A program made the translations under genes and the position numbers. From DAIDJM01 sp964250215 (GTDB lineage: Bacteria; Pseudomonadota; Alphaproteobacteria; Acetobacterales; Acetobacteraceae): 24,489 bases of DNA. The notes below the pieces were generated by a model. The model ran no database searches, was not told where the DNA came from, and saw only the letters and a program-made list of their open reading frames with translations. Within the stretch, counting starts at the first letter, position 1; the number at the start of each line of letters is the position of its first letter. This document shows positions 1 to 8,316 of this stretch, in pieces. The stretch lies in NCBI GenBank assembly GCA_964250215.1, contig CAXUEX010000030.1, positions 1 to 24,489 on the forward strand, read 5' to 3'.

Positions 1-608
1 CCCGCGCGCTGCTCGACGCCGCGGGACCGGTTGCGGCGCCTTCGGCCAATCGCTCGGGCCGTGTCAGCCCCACCACCGCCGCGCATGTGCTCGCCGAACT
101 CGGCAGCCGGATCGATGCCGTGCTGGATACGGGCGCTGCCAGGGTCGGCCTGGAAAGCACGGTGCTCGATGCGCGCGGCGCCGCGCCGGTGCTGCTCCGC
201 CACGGCGGCATCCCGGTCGAAGCCATCGAAATCGTCGCGGGCCCGGTGCTGGCGGCGCAGGAAACGGGGCTGCCGCATGCCCCCGGCCAGCTCGCCTCGC
301 ATTACGCGCCGGCAGCGATGCTGCGTCTGCAGGCCAGCGCGATCGGCCCCGAGGAGGCGCTGCTCGGCTTCGGCCCGATGCCCCACGATGCGGTGCTGGC
401 GCGCAATCTCAGCCCGGCCGCCGACTTTGCCGAAGCCGCCGCCAATCTGTTCGCTCATCTCCGCGCGCTGGATGCCGAGGCGGCGGCCATGGGCCTGCGC
501 CGCATCGCCGTCATGCCGGTGCCCGAACATGGTCTTGGGCGCGCCATCAACGACCGGCTGCGCCGCGCCGCCGCAACGCGCCCGGAAAAGCCGGGCCCGG
601 AACCTTGA
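1..608 (+). CDS. L-threonylcarbamoyladenylate synthase, Sua5 type (3' part)
   Basis: This is the C-terminal part of a Sua5/YrdC-family enzyme; the gene begins left of the window and is read in the frame starting at base 3. The family makes threonylcarbamoyl-AMP from threonine, bicarbonate and ATP, the first step of the t6A37 modification of ANN-decoding tRNAs in the cytoplasm. The visible part opens with the end of the YrdC domain (PSANRSGRVSPTTAAH, then GLESTVLD), followed by the linker HAPGQLASHYAP and a C-terminal Sua5 domain of about 100 residues (LLGFGP to GLGRAINDRLRRAA). That C-terminal domain separates Sua5 from the short YrdC/TsaC form. The stop is TGA at 606-608, 47 bp before the next start on the same strand, so the two may be co-transcribed. 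Identification is firm; only the missing N-terminus limits it. Confidence 0.92.
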   Translation, partial: RALLDAAGPVAAPSANRSGRVSPTTAAHVLAELGSRIDAVLDTGAARVGLESTVLDARGAAPVLLRHGGIPVEAIEIVAGPVLAAQETGLPHAPGQLASHYAPAAMLRLQASAIGPEEALLGFGPMPHDAVLARNLSPAADFAEAAANLFAHLRALDAEAAAMGLRRIAVMPVPEHGLGRAINDRLRRAAATRPEKPGPEP

Positions 609-643
609 GCGCCGCGGCCGGTTGAGGAGGCTCCTTGGTTCCC

Positions 644-650
644 AGGAGGG
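644..650 (+). promoter_or_regulatory. Strong ribosome binding site of the CsbD-like gene
   Basis: AGGAGGG lies 5 bases before the ATG at 656. It fixes the start of the small gene at 656 rather than at the in-frame alternative GTG/TTG-type codons further upstream. Confidence 0.75.
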
Positions 651-655
651 CAGGA

Positions 656-925
656 ATGAGTGATAAGTTCGAGGGCGAGATGAACAGGGTGGCGGGCAAG
701 GCCCAATCCACCGCCGGCGATGTGCTGGGCGATGCGAAAACCCAGGGCGAAGGCCGGCTGCGCCAGGCTGCCGGCACGATTCAGGAGAATTACGGCGCCG
801 CCGCCGAGCAGATCCGCGGCTTCACCGAGGAACTGACCGAGCGAATCCACGAAACGCCGCTGCTCGCGGTGGCTGCCGCGGCCGGCATCGGGTTCCTGCT
901 CGGCCGCGTTCTGGCGCGCGACTGA
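656..925 (+). CDS. CsbD-like stress protein with C-terminal DUF883-type membrane anchor
   Basis: This is an 89-residue protein. Residues 1-50 follow the CsbD pattern (MSDKFEGEMNRVAGKAQ, then GDA, EGRLRQAAGTIQENYG): short, charged, glycine-punctuated helices. Residues 67-89 (PLLAVAAAAGIGFLLGRVLARD) form one small-residue membrane helix with a basic end, as in DUF883/ElaB-type ribosome- or membrane-associated stress proteins. CsbD proteins are general-stress induced and their biochemical role is unknown; the C-terminal helix suggests this one is tethered to the inner membrane. The start is chosen from the strong AGGAGGG site. The gene follows the Sua5 gene by 47 bp and converges on the oxidoreductase at 1029. 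The CsbD match is clear; the membrane tether is inferred from hydrophobicity. Confidence 0.85.
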   Translation: MSDKFEGEMNRVAGKAQSTAGDVLGDAKTQGEGRLRQAAGTIQENYGAAAEQIRGFTEELTERIHETPLLAVAAAAGIGFLLGRVLARD

Positions 926-939
926 AGCCCGTCCGCAAC

Positions 940-973
940 GAACGGCCAGCGCGGTTCCGTTCAACCTGGAACC
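940..973. terminator. Possible bidirectional hairpin between convergent genes
   Basis: Two mutually exclusive 6-bp inverted repeats sit between the converging CsbD-like and oxidoreductase genes: GAACGG/CCGTTC (940-945 with 957-962) and GGTTCC/GGAACC (953-958 with 968-973). No clear T-tract follows either one. The position suits a terminator but the stems are short. Confidence 0.25.
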
Positions 974-1028
974 ACGCACTCGGCGTTGCTTTTGAGGCGA
1001 TCGCCGTGTCTCGGCTTCCGGCGCCGGA

Positions 1029-2063
1029 TCAAGCGGCCAACGCCGCTCCGGCTGCCGGCAGGGCAAACGCCGACGCGATCCGCCGATAGCTCTCCCGCCG
1101 CACCTCCGGATCGCTCGCGGCGGTGACGATCGCAATCTCCTGCACGGCTATTTCTCGTGCCAGTGCGCGCAAACCCGTCGCCACGCGCGACGCGGTGCCA
1201 TACAGCGCCCGTGCGCGCAGCCGCGCGTGGCGCGCCAGTTCGGCCTCGGTGAACGCGAAATCCGCCGCCGCTTCCGGGGACATCAGCGGCGTGTATAGTC
1301 CTCGCTCCCGCTGGCTGCGCCACACCTCGCGCGACCGCAGGAAACGCTGCGCCGTCACCTCGTCCTCGGCGGCCAACGCCAGCACACAGATGGCCGCATA
1401 CGGCTCCGGAAAAGCCGCACTCGGACGATACGTCGCGCGATACAGCGCCAGCGCCTCCGCCGCGCCCTGCCCTTCGCTGAAAAAATAGGCGAAGCAGTAC
1501 GGCAGCCCGAAATGCGCCGCGACCTGGGCGCCGTATTCGGAACTGCCCAGCATCCATATCTCCGGCGCCCCTGGCCCCAGCGGCTGCGCCAGCACGTCGC
1601 CGAACGGATGCCCAGCCACCAGCGCCTCGCCGCGCACCCAGGCCATCAGATCGCGAACCTGGGCCGGAAAATACGCCGCCGCCTGCGCCGCGTCCGGGTT
1701 CAGCGCCAGTGCCGTCCGCCCATCCGAACCCGGCGCCCGGCCCAGCCCCAGATCGATCCGCCCCGGCGCCAGCGCCTCCAGCACGCGGAACTGCTCCGCC
1801 ACCTTCAGCGACGAGTAATGCGGCAGCATCACGCCGGCACTTCCCAGCCGGATGCGCCGCGTCGCCATCGCCAGCGCGCCCAACAGCACCTCCGGCGCCG
1901 ATCCCGCGATGCTGGGCGAGTTGTGGTGCTCGGAAACCCAGTAGCGATGGTAGCCCAGCGCATCGGAAAGCCGCGCCAGCTCCACGCTCTCGCGAATGGA
2001 TTGCGCCGGCGCCCGGCCGGAGACGATCATCGACTGGTCCAGCACCGAAAGACGGATTTCCAT
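1029..2063 (-). CDS. LLM-class flavin-dependent oxidoreductase, MsnO8 family
   Basis: This 344-residue luciferase-like TIM-barrel monooxygenase would use reduced FMN and O2 on an unknown organic substrate in the cytoplasm. The N-terminus (IRLSVLDQSMIVSGR) is typical of the MsnO8-like subgroup. Further signatures are RYWVSEHHNSPSIAGSAPEV, RIRLGSAGVMLPHYSSLKVAEQF, and GRIDLGLGRAPGSD, where the flavin phosphate is usually bound. Length matches the family (about 330-350). ATG at 2063 is chosen because it gives the family's N-terminus; the frame is open further upstream, but that sequence is low-complexity antisense of the GH3 gene. The start codon shares CATG with the divergent GH3 start. No dedicated flavin reductase is adjacent. 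The substrate cannot be told from sequence. Confidence 0.92.
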   Translation of the reverse strand: MEIRLSVLDQSMIVSGRAPAQSIRESVELARLSDALGYHRYWVSEHHNSPSIAGSAPEVLLGALAMATRRIRLGSAGVMLPHYSSLKVAEQFRVLEALAPGRIDLGLGRAPGSDGRTALALNPDAAQAAAYFPAQVRDLMAWVRGEALVAGHPFGDVLAQPLGPGAPEIWMLGSSEYGAQVAAHFGLPYCFAYFFSEGQGAAEALALYRATYRPSAAFPEPYAAICVLALAAEDEVTAQRFLRSREVWRSQRERGLYTPLMSPEAAADFAFTEAELARHARLRARALYGTASRVATGLRALAREIAVQEIAIVTAASDPEVRRESYRRIASAFALPAAGAALAA

Positions 2064-2064
2064 G
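2061..2064. other. Shared CATG: overlapping opposed start codons
   Basis: The palindrome CATG holds the minus-strand ATG of the oxidoreductase (2063-2061) and the plus-strand ATG of the GH3 gene (2062-2064). There is no intergenic space, so the promoter of each gene must lie inside the other's coding sequence. Both upstream contexts have only weak Shine-Dalgarno-like sequence (GACGG before the GH3 start, GGTGG before the oxidoreductase start). Confidence 0.6.
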
Positions 2065-4248
2065 CCACCGATCTGGTTGCCGACCCCCGGCCGCGCAATC
2101 CGCGCCACGCTGCTCCTGCTGCTCGCCGGCGCCGGCCCTGAAAAGCGCGCCACCGATCGCGCCGCGGACATCGTGGCGCGTATGACCACCGGGGAGAAAG
2201 CCACGCTGCTGCACGGCGCGCTGGGCTTCGCGCTGGGCCCCTGGCCGAAGCCCGTGGGCGCCATCGGCTCCGCCGGCTATGTTCCCGGCGTGCCGCGCCT
2301 CGGCCTGCCGGCGCTGCAGGAAACCGATGCCGCACTCGGCATCGCCAATCCGCAGGACGCCCACCAGAACGCCCGCCCTGGCGACACGGCCGTGGCGCTG
2401 CCCTCCGCGCTCGCGCTGGCCGCCACGTGGGATCCCGGCACCGGATATCGCGCCGGCACTGTGCTGGGTCGCGAGGCGGCGCGGCGCGGCTTCAACGTAT
2501 TGCTCGGGCCTGGCATCAACCTCGCCCGCGATCCGCGCGGCGGCCGCAATTTCGAATACGGGTCGGAAGACCCGCTGCTCGCCGGGAGCATGGCCGGCGC
2601 CGAAATACGCGGCATCCAAGATGCGCACGTGATCGCGGTTGCGAAACATTTCGCGCTGAACGATCAGGAGAGCGGCCGGCAGTTTCTCGATGTGCGGATC
2701 GACGAAGAAGCGGCCCGCGAAACCGATTTGCTGGCCTTTGAAATCGCGCTCGAAGTCGGCCAGCCCGGTGCTGTGATGTGCGCCTACAACAAGGTGAACG
2801 TTCGGTATGCCTGCGAAAATCCGTTTCTGCTGAACACGGTGCTGAAGGGCAACTGGCATTTCCCGGGCTTCGTCATGTCCGATTGGGGCGCCGTGCATAG
2901 CGCCGCAGCCGCCGCGATCGCCGGTCTCGATCAGGAATCTGGCGAACAGTTCGATGCCGTCCCGTTCTTCGCCGCGCCGCTGCGGGCCGATTTTGCCGCC
3001 GGCCGGCTGCCGGCATCGCGCGTGGACGACATGGCCGCGCGCATCGTCGGCGCCATGGCAGCGGGCGGGCTGCTCGATCCGCAACCGACACCCGCCGAAA
3101 ACCAGGCCGGCGATCTCGAAACCGCCCGCCGCGAAGCCGCCGATGGCGCGGTTTTGCTTCGAAACAATAACAACATTCTGCCGTTGCCGCGCAACCTCAA
3201 GCGCGTGCTGGTTATTGGCGGCCAGGCCGATGCCGGCGTGCTTTCGGGCGGCGGCTCCAGCCAGGTGGTGCCAATCGGCGGCTTCGCGCGGCAGATCGTG
3301 CAGAGCGGCCCCGGCCCCGAGGCGTTCCACACCGCATTCTACGATCCGCCTTCGCCGCTCTCCCGCATTGCCGCCAAGCTGCCGCACGCGGCAATCGAAT
3401 ACGATGACGGCGCCTACCCGGCGCGCGCCGCTTCGCTCGCCGCCGGCGCCGACGTTGTGATTGTCTTTGCCACGCAATGGAGCGGCGAGATGCAGGATAT
3501 TCCGGATATGGCTCTTCCCGCCGGCCAGGATGCCACCATCGAAGCGGTCGCGCACGCCAATCCACGCACGGTCGTGGTGCTGGAAACTGGCGGCGCCATC
3601 CTGATGTCATGGCGGAACGATGTCACCGCGATCCTGGAAGCCTGGTATCCCGGCAGCGGCGGCGCCGACGCAGTCGCCGACATGCTGTTTGGCGACGCAG
3701 AACCGGGCGGGCGCCTCCCCGTCACCTTTCCGGCATCCCGCGCCGACCTGCCGATGCGGGACATTCCGGGTATGTATCTGCCCCAGGGCACGCCGTTCGA
3801 TGTGCAATATCCCGACGCCGCCAATCCCGGCTACCGGGGCTACGCGGCACACGGCAAAACGCCGGCCTTTCCGTTCGGCGCCGGCCTCGGCTATACGAGT
3901 TGCGCTTTCGCCGATCTGCGCTTGCCCGGCGGCACGCCCATGCGGATTTCGTTTGCCATTCGCAACACCGGCGCACGCCCCGGCGCCTGCGTCGGCGAGG
4001 CTTATCTTCTCGCCCGCAACGGCACGCCCGCGCTCCGTTTGCTCGGCTTCACAAAACGCCACCTCACCCCCGGCGAAACGCAGCGCGCCGAAATCACGCT
4101 CGACAGCCGGCTGCTCGCCGATTTCGATGTCGCCGCGCAAAACTGGTTCCGCCCGGCGGGCCGCTACCGGTTCGGCGTCGGCTCCTCTTGCGCCGCCGCC
4201 GACCTCATTGCCGAAATTACGCTACCTGCCGCCACTCTGCCGCCTTGA
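2062..4248 (+). CDS. Glycoside hydrolase family 3 beta-glucosidase, secreted
   Basis: This is a 728-residue GH3 enzyme that would release glucose or a related sugar from the non-reducing end of beta-glycosides. From N to C: a hydrophobic segment (TLLLLLAGAG, about 16-25) that looks like a short signal peptide; the GH3 barrel with RDPRGGRNFEYGSEDP (about 156-171) and the KH motif at K195-H196; the catalytic nucleophile D274 in FVMSDWG; the GH3 C-terminal alpha/beta domain with GGGSSQVVPIGG; the probable acid/base E476 in SGEMQDIPD; and a fibronectin-III-like domain from about residue 630. ATG 2062 keeps the signal sequence. The gene stands alone on the plus strand: its start overlaps the oxidoreductase start and its last 27 bp overlap the RND gene. 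Family is certain. Periplasmic location is inferred, and the signal peptide is weak. Confidence 0.93.
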   Translation: MPPIWLPTPGRAIRATLLLLLAGAGPEKRATDRAADIVARMTTGEKATLLHGALGFALGPWPKPVGAIGSAGYVPGVPRLGLPALQETDAALGIANPQDAHQNARPGDTAVALPSALALAATWDPGTGYRAGTVLGREAARRGFNVLLGPGINLARDPRGGRNFEYGSEDPLLAGSMAGAEIRGIQDAHVIAVAKHFALNDQESGRQFLDVRIDEEAARETDLLAFEIALEVGQPGAVMCAYNKVNVRYACENPFLLNTVLKGNWHFPGFVMSDWGAVHSAAAAAIAGLDQESGEQFDAVPFFAAPLRADFAAGRLPASRVDDMAARIVGAMAAGGLLDPQPTPAENQAGDLETARREAADGAVLLRNNNNILPLPRNLKRVLVIGGQADAGVLSGGGSSQVVPIGGFARQIVQSGPGPEAFHTAFYDPPSPLSRIAAKLPHAAIEYDDGAYPARAASLAAGADVVIVFATQWSGEMQDIPDMALPAGQDATIEAVAHANPRTVVVLETGGAILMSWRNDVTAILEAWYPGSGGADAVADMLFGDAEPGGRLPVTFPASRADLPMRDIPGMYLPQGTPFDVQYPDAANPGYRGYAAHGKTPAFPFGAGLGYTSCAFADLRLPGGTPMRISFAIRNTGARPGACVGEAYLLARNGTPALRLLGFTKRHLTPGETQRAEITLDSRLLADFDVAAQNWFRPAGRYRFGVGSSCAAADLIAEITLPAATLPP

Positions 4249-7200
4249 GAATCGATTATGGGAAGCGCCACCGGTGAGATGGATCAGCACCGGCAGCGCC
4301 AGCAGCACAAGCGGGTATTGCAGCAGCAGCCCGGCGATCACTGCGATGGCCAGCGGCTGCTGGATGCCGGAGCCCTGGCCGATCGCCAAGGCGAGCGGCG
4401 TGAGCGTCAGGATCGCCGCCAGCGTGGTCATCGTGATCGGCCGCAGCCGGTTGCGGCCGGCTTCGCGCAGCGCCACCTGCGCGGGCATCGTGTGTTCCAG
4501 CTCGGTGAATTCCGAGACATAGAAGATCGCCATTTCGGTGCCGATGCCGATGATCATGGTCATGCCCATCAGCGCGGTTATATTCAGCTCCACGTCGGCG
4601 AGCCACAGTGCGGTGAACACGGCCGTGGTGGAGAGCAGCGAACTCGCGATGATGACGACCGGCAGCCAGAACCGCTCATACAGCACCAGCAGCAGCACGA
4701 ATTCGGCCACCAGCGCCGCCGCGAACACCCGCGCCAAGCCGGCGAACGCGATCTGCTGCTGCTGATACAGGCCGCCCAGTTCGTAACGCATGCCGGCGGG
4801 GAGCACGCCCGGCTTGCCAAGCACGCGCCGCACATCGGCGATGCCGGCACCGATGCCGCGGCCTTCGATGCGCGCCGTGACAGCCACCATCTGTTGCAGG
4901 TTCTCGCGCGAGATTTCCGGCTGCCCGCTCACCGGAACCAACCTTGCCACGCGCCGCAGTGCCAGCATGTGACCGTCCGGCGCTCGAAGGGGCAGATCCG
5001 CGAGCGCATCGGTGCGCAGCGCGCGCGCGCCGGGCACGTGCACGCGCACCCCTACCGACTTTGTCGGCTGCGGCAGTTGCGTCACCACTGTGCCCTGCAG
5101 GGCCGTGGCGATTGCGGCATTCAAATCGTCGGGCGTCACGCCCTGCATGGCGGCCGCGTTCGGATTGATTTCGATGTTCATCGCATCGCCGGCCAGCACC
5201 ACGCCGCTCTTCACCTCCACGATGCCGGGAAGCTTGCCGATCTGGTCAGCCACACTGCGCGCGGTGCGGATCAGCGCCGGAAAGTCGCTTGCAAACAGCT
5301 TGATCTCCACCGGCTCGGGCACTGCGGTCAGATCGCCGATCAGATCCTCCATCAACTGTGCTAGCTCGATTTCGACGCCGGGCACTTTGGCATTGATCTC
5401 CGCCAGCACCGCCGCCATCACCGCGTCGGTGGAACGCGCGTGGCTTGGCTTCAGGCGCACGAAATAATCGCCGTGATAGCTTTCGCCCAAATCGCCGCCG
5501 AGACTGGTGCCGAGCCGGCGAGAAAAGGTTTGCACCTCGGGCTGCGCCTGCAAGATCGCATCCACCTGCCGCATGACGCGTTCGGTTTCATTGAGCGATG
5601 TGCCGGCGGGCGTGTAATAATCCATGACGAAACCGCCTTCATCCACTTTTGGCATGAAGCCGGTTTGCACCGCGCCATAGCCGATCCAGCCCAGCGCCAG
5701 CACCGGCACCAGCGCGATCGCCAGGATAATCGGCCGACGCAGCAGAACATCGAGCAGGCTGGCGTGGCGCCGCTCAAGCCACGATTTGCGGCCGGCGCCC
5801 GGATCGTGCCAGCGGTGGAAATCGATCATCCGCCGCGCAAGCACGGGCACCACGAACGCGGTCATCAGATACGAAATCAGCAGCGCGCCACCCATGGTGA
5901 TGGCCAGCGCGCGCGAAAAGGCGCCGGTGACGCCGGAGAGAAAACTCAGCGGCAGAAACACGATCAGCGTGGCCAGGCTCGATCCGGTGAGCGGCCGCAT
6001 GAATTCGGCGGCCGCCGGCAGCACCGCATCGGCGCCAGCACGGTCGGCGGCGCCGGCGCGCCGCGCGATATGTTCCACCATCACGATCACATCGTCGATC
6101 AGCAGCCCCACCGCGGCGGCGATGCCGCCCAGCGTCATGATGTTGAACGAGAGCCCGGCCAGCGACAGCAGCAGCACCGTGGCGGCCAGCGTCGCCGGCA
6201 CGACGATCACCGCGATCAGCATCACGCGCAGGCTGCGCAGAAACGCGTACAGCACGAACCCGGCCAGCACCAGGCCGATCAGCACCGCATCGCGCACGCT
6301 AGCCGCCGACTGCGTGACCAATTCGCTCTGGTCGTACCAATTGATCAGGCGCACGCCGTTCGGCAAATGCAGCGCCGCGAGCTTTTGTCGCACCGCGGTA
6401 GCGATCGCCACCGCGTTTCCGTCCGGCTGTTCGTACACGTTGAACAGCACCGCCGGCTTGCCGTCCTCCTCCACATGCACATATTGCGGCACGACGCCCA
6501 GCCGCACATCCGCCACGTCTCGCACATGCACGATGCCGGCGGAGTCAGCACGAACCACGATGTCGGCAATTGCGTGCGCATCGTGCAGGCTGCGGTCGGC
6601 CAGCACCAGGAACAGCTTGTTCCTGTCTTGCAATTTTCCTACCGCATTCAGCACATTGCCGGCCGTAATCGCCTGGCCGAGCTCGGCGAGCCCGATACCG
6701 TAGCCGGCCAGACGCTGCGGATCGGCCGCCACCTCCACTTCCGCGATATCCCCGCCCTGCACATCCACACGCGCGAGACCAGGAATGGCGGAAAGCAGCG
6801 GCACCACCTGATACTGCGCGAAGTCGCGCAACGCCAAGGGGCCGATCGTGCCGGAAGTCAGCGCATAAGAAATAATCGGGAACACGGTGGGGTCCATCCG
6901 TCGCACCGTGTAGCCCACGCCCGCCGGCAGATCGGGCAGCACCTGCTGAACCGCGGTTTCCACGAGCAGCATGGACGATGTCATATCGCGGCCCCAGCCG
7001 AAATCGATGGAAATCTGGGCCGTGCCGCGGCTGCTGGCCGAACGCACGTTGCGCACACCCGGCACGCCGCGCACCACCTCCTCCACCGGGCGGGTCACCA
7101 GCAGCGCCATCTGATCGGCCGGGCGGCTGCCGGCATCGAGATCGACCAAAACGCGCGGAAATGAAACCTGCGGGAACAGCCCAACCGGCAATGTGATCGC

Positions 7201-7269
7201 GGCGGCGATGCCCGCGATCGCCAATGCCAAGGCGACCACGATGATCGAGCGCGCATGACGCGCCATCAT
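4222..7269 (-). CDS. RND efflux pump, inner-membrane permease subunit
   Basis: This 1015-residue resistance-nodulation-division transporter would drive proton-coupled export of an unknown substrate through a periplasm-spanning tripartite complex. Seen: TM1 at the N-terminus followed by LPVGLFPQVSFPRV; the porter domain with FGWGRDM; TM2-TM6 with the acidic pair D392-D393 in GLLIDDVIVMVEH, the usual proton-relay site of drug-type and CzcA-like pumps; a second porter half; and closing TMs including GIGTEMAIFYVSEF. Length is slightly short because the N-terminal cytoplasmic segment is brief. The ATG overlaps the adaptor stop (ATGA, 7266-7269), so translation is coupled. The 3' end overlaps the convergent GH3 gene by 27 bp. 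It is the last gene of the TonB-receptor operon. Metal versus organic substrate cannot be decided; the DD pair argues mildly for organics. Confidence 0.93.
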   Translation of the reverse strand: MMARHARSIIVVALALAIAGIAAAITLPVGLFPQVSFPRVLVDLDAGSRPADQMALLVTRPVEEVVRGVPGVRNVRSASSRGTAQISIDFGWGRDMTSSMLLVETAVQQVLPDLPAGVGYTVRRMDPTVFPIISYALTSGTIGPLALRDFAQYQVVPLLSAIPGLARVDVQGGDIAEVEVAADPQRLAGYGIGLAELGQAITAGNVLNAVGKLQDRNKLFLVLADRSLHDAHAIADIVVRADSAGIVHVRDVADVRLGVVPQYVHVEEDGKPAVLFNVYEQPDGNAVAIATAVRQKLAALHLPNGVRLINWYDQSELVTQSAASVRDAVLIGLVLAGFVLYAFLRSLRVMLIAVIVVPATLAATVLLLSLAGLSFNIMTLGGIAAAVGLLIDDVIVMVEHIARRAGAADRAGADAVLPAAAEFMRPLTGSSLATLIVFLPLSFLSGVTGAFSRALAITMGGALLISYLMTAFVVPVLARRMIDFHRWHDPGAGRKSWLERRHASLLDVLLRRPIILAIALVPVLALGWIGYGAVQTGFMPKVDEGGFVMDYYTPAGTSLNETERVMRQVDAILQAQPEVQTFSRRLGTSLGGDLGESYHGDYFVRLKPSHARSTDAVMAAVLAEINAKVPGVEIELAQLMEDLIGDLTAVPEPVEIKLFASDFPALIRTARSVADQIGKLPGIVEVKSGVVLAGDAMNIEINPNAAAMQGVTPDDLNAAIATALQGTVVTQLPQPTKSVGVRVHVPGARALRTDALADLPLRAPDGHMLALRRVARLVPVSGQPEISRENLQQMVAVTARIEGRGIGAGIADVRRVLGKPGVLPAGMRYELGGLYQQQQIAFAGLARVFAAALVAEFVLLLVLYERFWLPVVIIASSLLSTTAVFTALWLADVELNITALMGMTMIIGIGTEMAIFYVSEFTELEHTMPAQVALREAGRNRLRPITMTTLAAILTLTPLALAIGQGSGIQQPLAIAVIAGLLLQYPLVLLALPVLIHLTGGASHNRFSRRQSGGR

Positions 7270-8315
7270 GGCGCCGTACGCACCGGGTCGCCGTCGGCAA
7301 GCTGGGGCGCGCCATCGGTGATCACCAGCATCTTCGCAATCAACTTGCCGGAGACCGCATCCGTGTTGCCTTGCGTGCCGAGCGTCTGCACATCCACCCG
7401 ATGCGCGTGGCTGCCGTCGGACTGGAACAGGTACTCCCCCTTCTCATCGCTCAGCACGGCATCGTGCGGCACCAGCCAGCCCGCGAGGCTGCCGATGGTG
7501 ATGGCAGCGGCAAAAGTCTCACCGGCGAGCAGGCCTGCTTGCGGCACGCCGATATCGACATCCACCAGGTGCGATTTCGGGTTCATCATGCCGTTCACGC
7601 GCAACACTCGGCCGTTCAAGGTCGCGTTGCTATCGAAACGGTGCAGCACGGCCGACTGGCCGGTCTGCACGCGGGATGCCTGATCCACCGCCACGCCCAC
7701 CGTCACCACTAGGCCTGCCGGACCGCTTGCCCCATCGGTGCGGATCAGCCGGATCAGCGGCGCACCGGCCGCCACACGCTCGCCGATCGCCACGGGAATG
7801 GCATCGATCACGCCGTCGAATGCCGCGATCAATTCGGTGCGCGGCTGGCCGCCACCCTGCCGACGCAACGCATCCAGGGCTGCGCGCGCATTCGCCAGCG
7901 CGTTTTCGGCCTGCGCGAGCTGGTCGCGCGTGGCCAGGCGCTGGGCCAGCAATTGCGTGGTGTGCGAGCGTTGCGACACTGCCAGATTGTATGCGGCGAC
8001 AGCCTGCGCATACGCGCTGACCGCGGTTGCGGCGAGATCGAAACTGAGCAATCGGTCGCCGCGGCGAACGCGTTCTCCTGGCGTCACGAAAATACCGGCC
8101 ACCCTGCCATCCTGGGCCAGGCTCACCGCCTCCCCACCTTCCAGCGCCGGCGCGGCCGAACCATAGGCAGTAATGATATCCGGAATCGTCCCTTGTTTAG
8201 CCGGAACGGTAGCGATAAGTGCCGCGGCATCGGGTGTGTCCTCCGCAAGCGCCGGCGCTGCCCCTAGACCGACTGCCAGAACGAGCAGCTTTGGCAAGCG
8301 AAAATGATGGCGCAT
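7266..8315 (-). CDS. RND efflux periplasmic adaptor (membrane fusion protein)
   Basis: This 349-residue HlyD/AcrA-family adaptor links the RND pump to the outer-membrane factor. A Sec signal peptide ends at ALA-ED (about residue 25) with no lipobox. Next come a half-lipoyl segment (VSLAQDGRVAGIFVTPGERVRRGDRLL), a short alpha-hairpin (about 90-155, ending NARAALDALRRQ), the second half-lipoyl (FDGVIDAIPVAIGERVAAGAPLI), then beta-barrel and membrane-proximal domains (VDVDIGVPQAGLLAGETF; VPHDAVLSDEKGEYLFQ). Its ATG is 1 bp past the TolC-family stop, with AGGAGGG inside the 3' end of that gene, and its stop overlaps the RND start by 4 bp. This is the standard adaptor-pump pair in family and gene order. 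Confidence 0.93.
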   Translation of the reverse strand: MRHHFRLPKLLVLAVGLGAAPALAEDTPDAAALIATVPAKQGTIPDIITAYGSAAPALEGGEAVSLAQDGRVAGIFVTPGERVRRGDRLLSFDLAATAVSAYAQAVAAYNLAVSQRSHTTQLLAQRLATRDQLAQAENALANARAALDALRRQGGGQPRTELIAAFDGVIDAIPVAIGERVAAGAPLIRLIRTDGASGPAGLVVTVGVAVDQASRVQTGQSAVLHRFDSNATLNGRVLRVNGMMNPKSHLVDVDIGVPQAGLLAGETFAAAITIGSLAGWLVPHDAVLSDEKGEYLFQSDGSHAHRVDVQTLGTQGNTDAVSGKLIAKMLVITDGAPQLADGDPVRTAP

Positions 8316-8316
8316 G

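Noticed and set aside
961..3555. Very long minus-strand open frame (864 residues) across the oxidoreductase and GH3 genes
   Set aside because: It is antisense to, or out of frame with, two clearly recognisable genes. Its product is Gly/Arg/Ala-rich without any family motif, as expected from GC-rich codon bias.
5440..7164. 574-residue plus-strand open frame
   Set aside because: It is antisense of the RND pump; its His/Gln/Arg-rich composition mirrors transporter codons.
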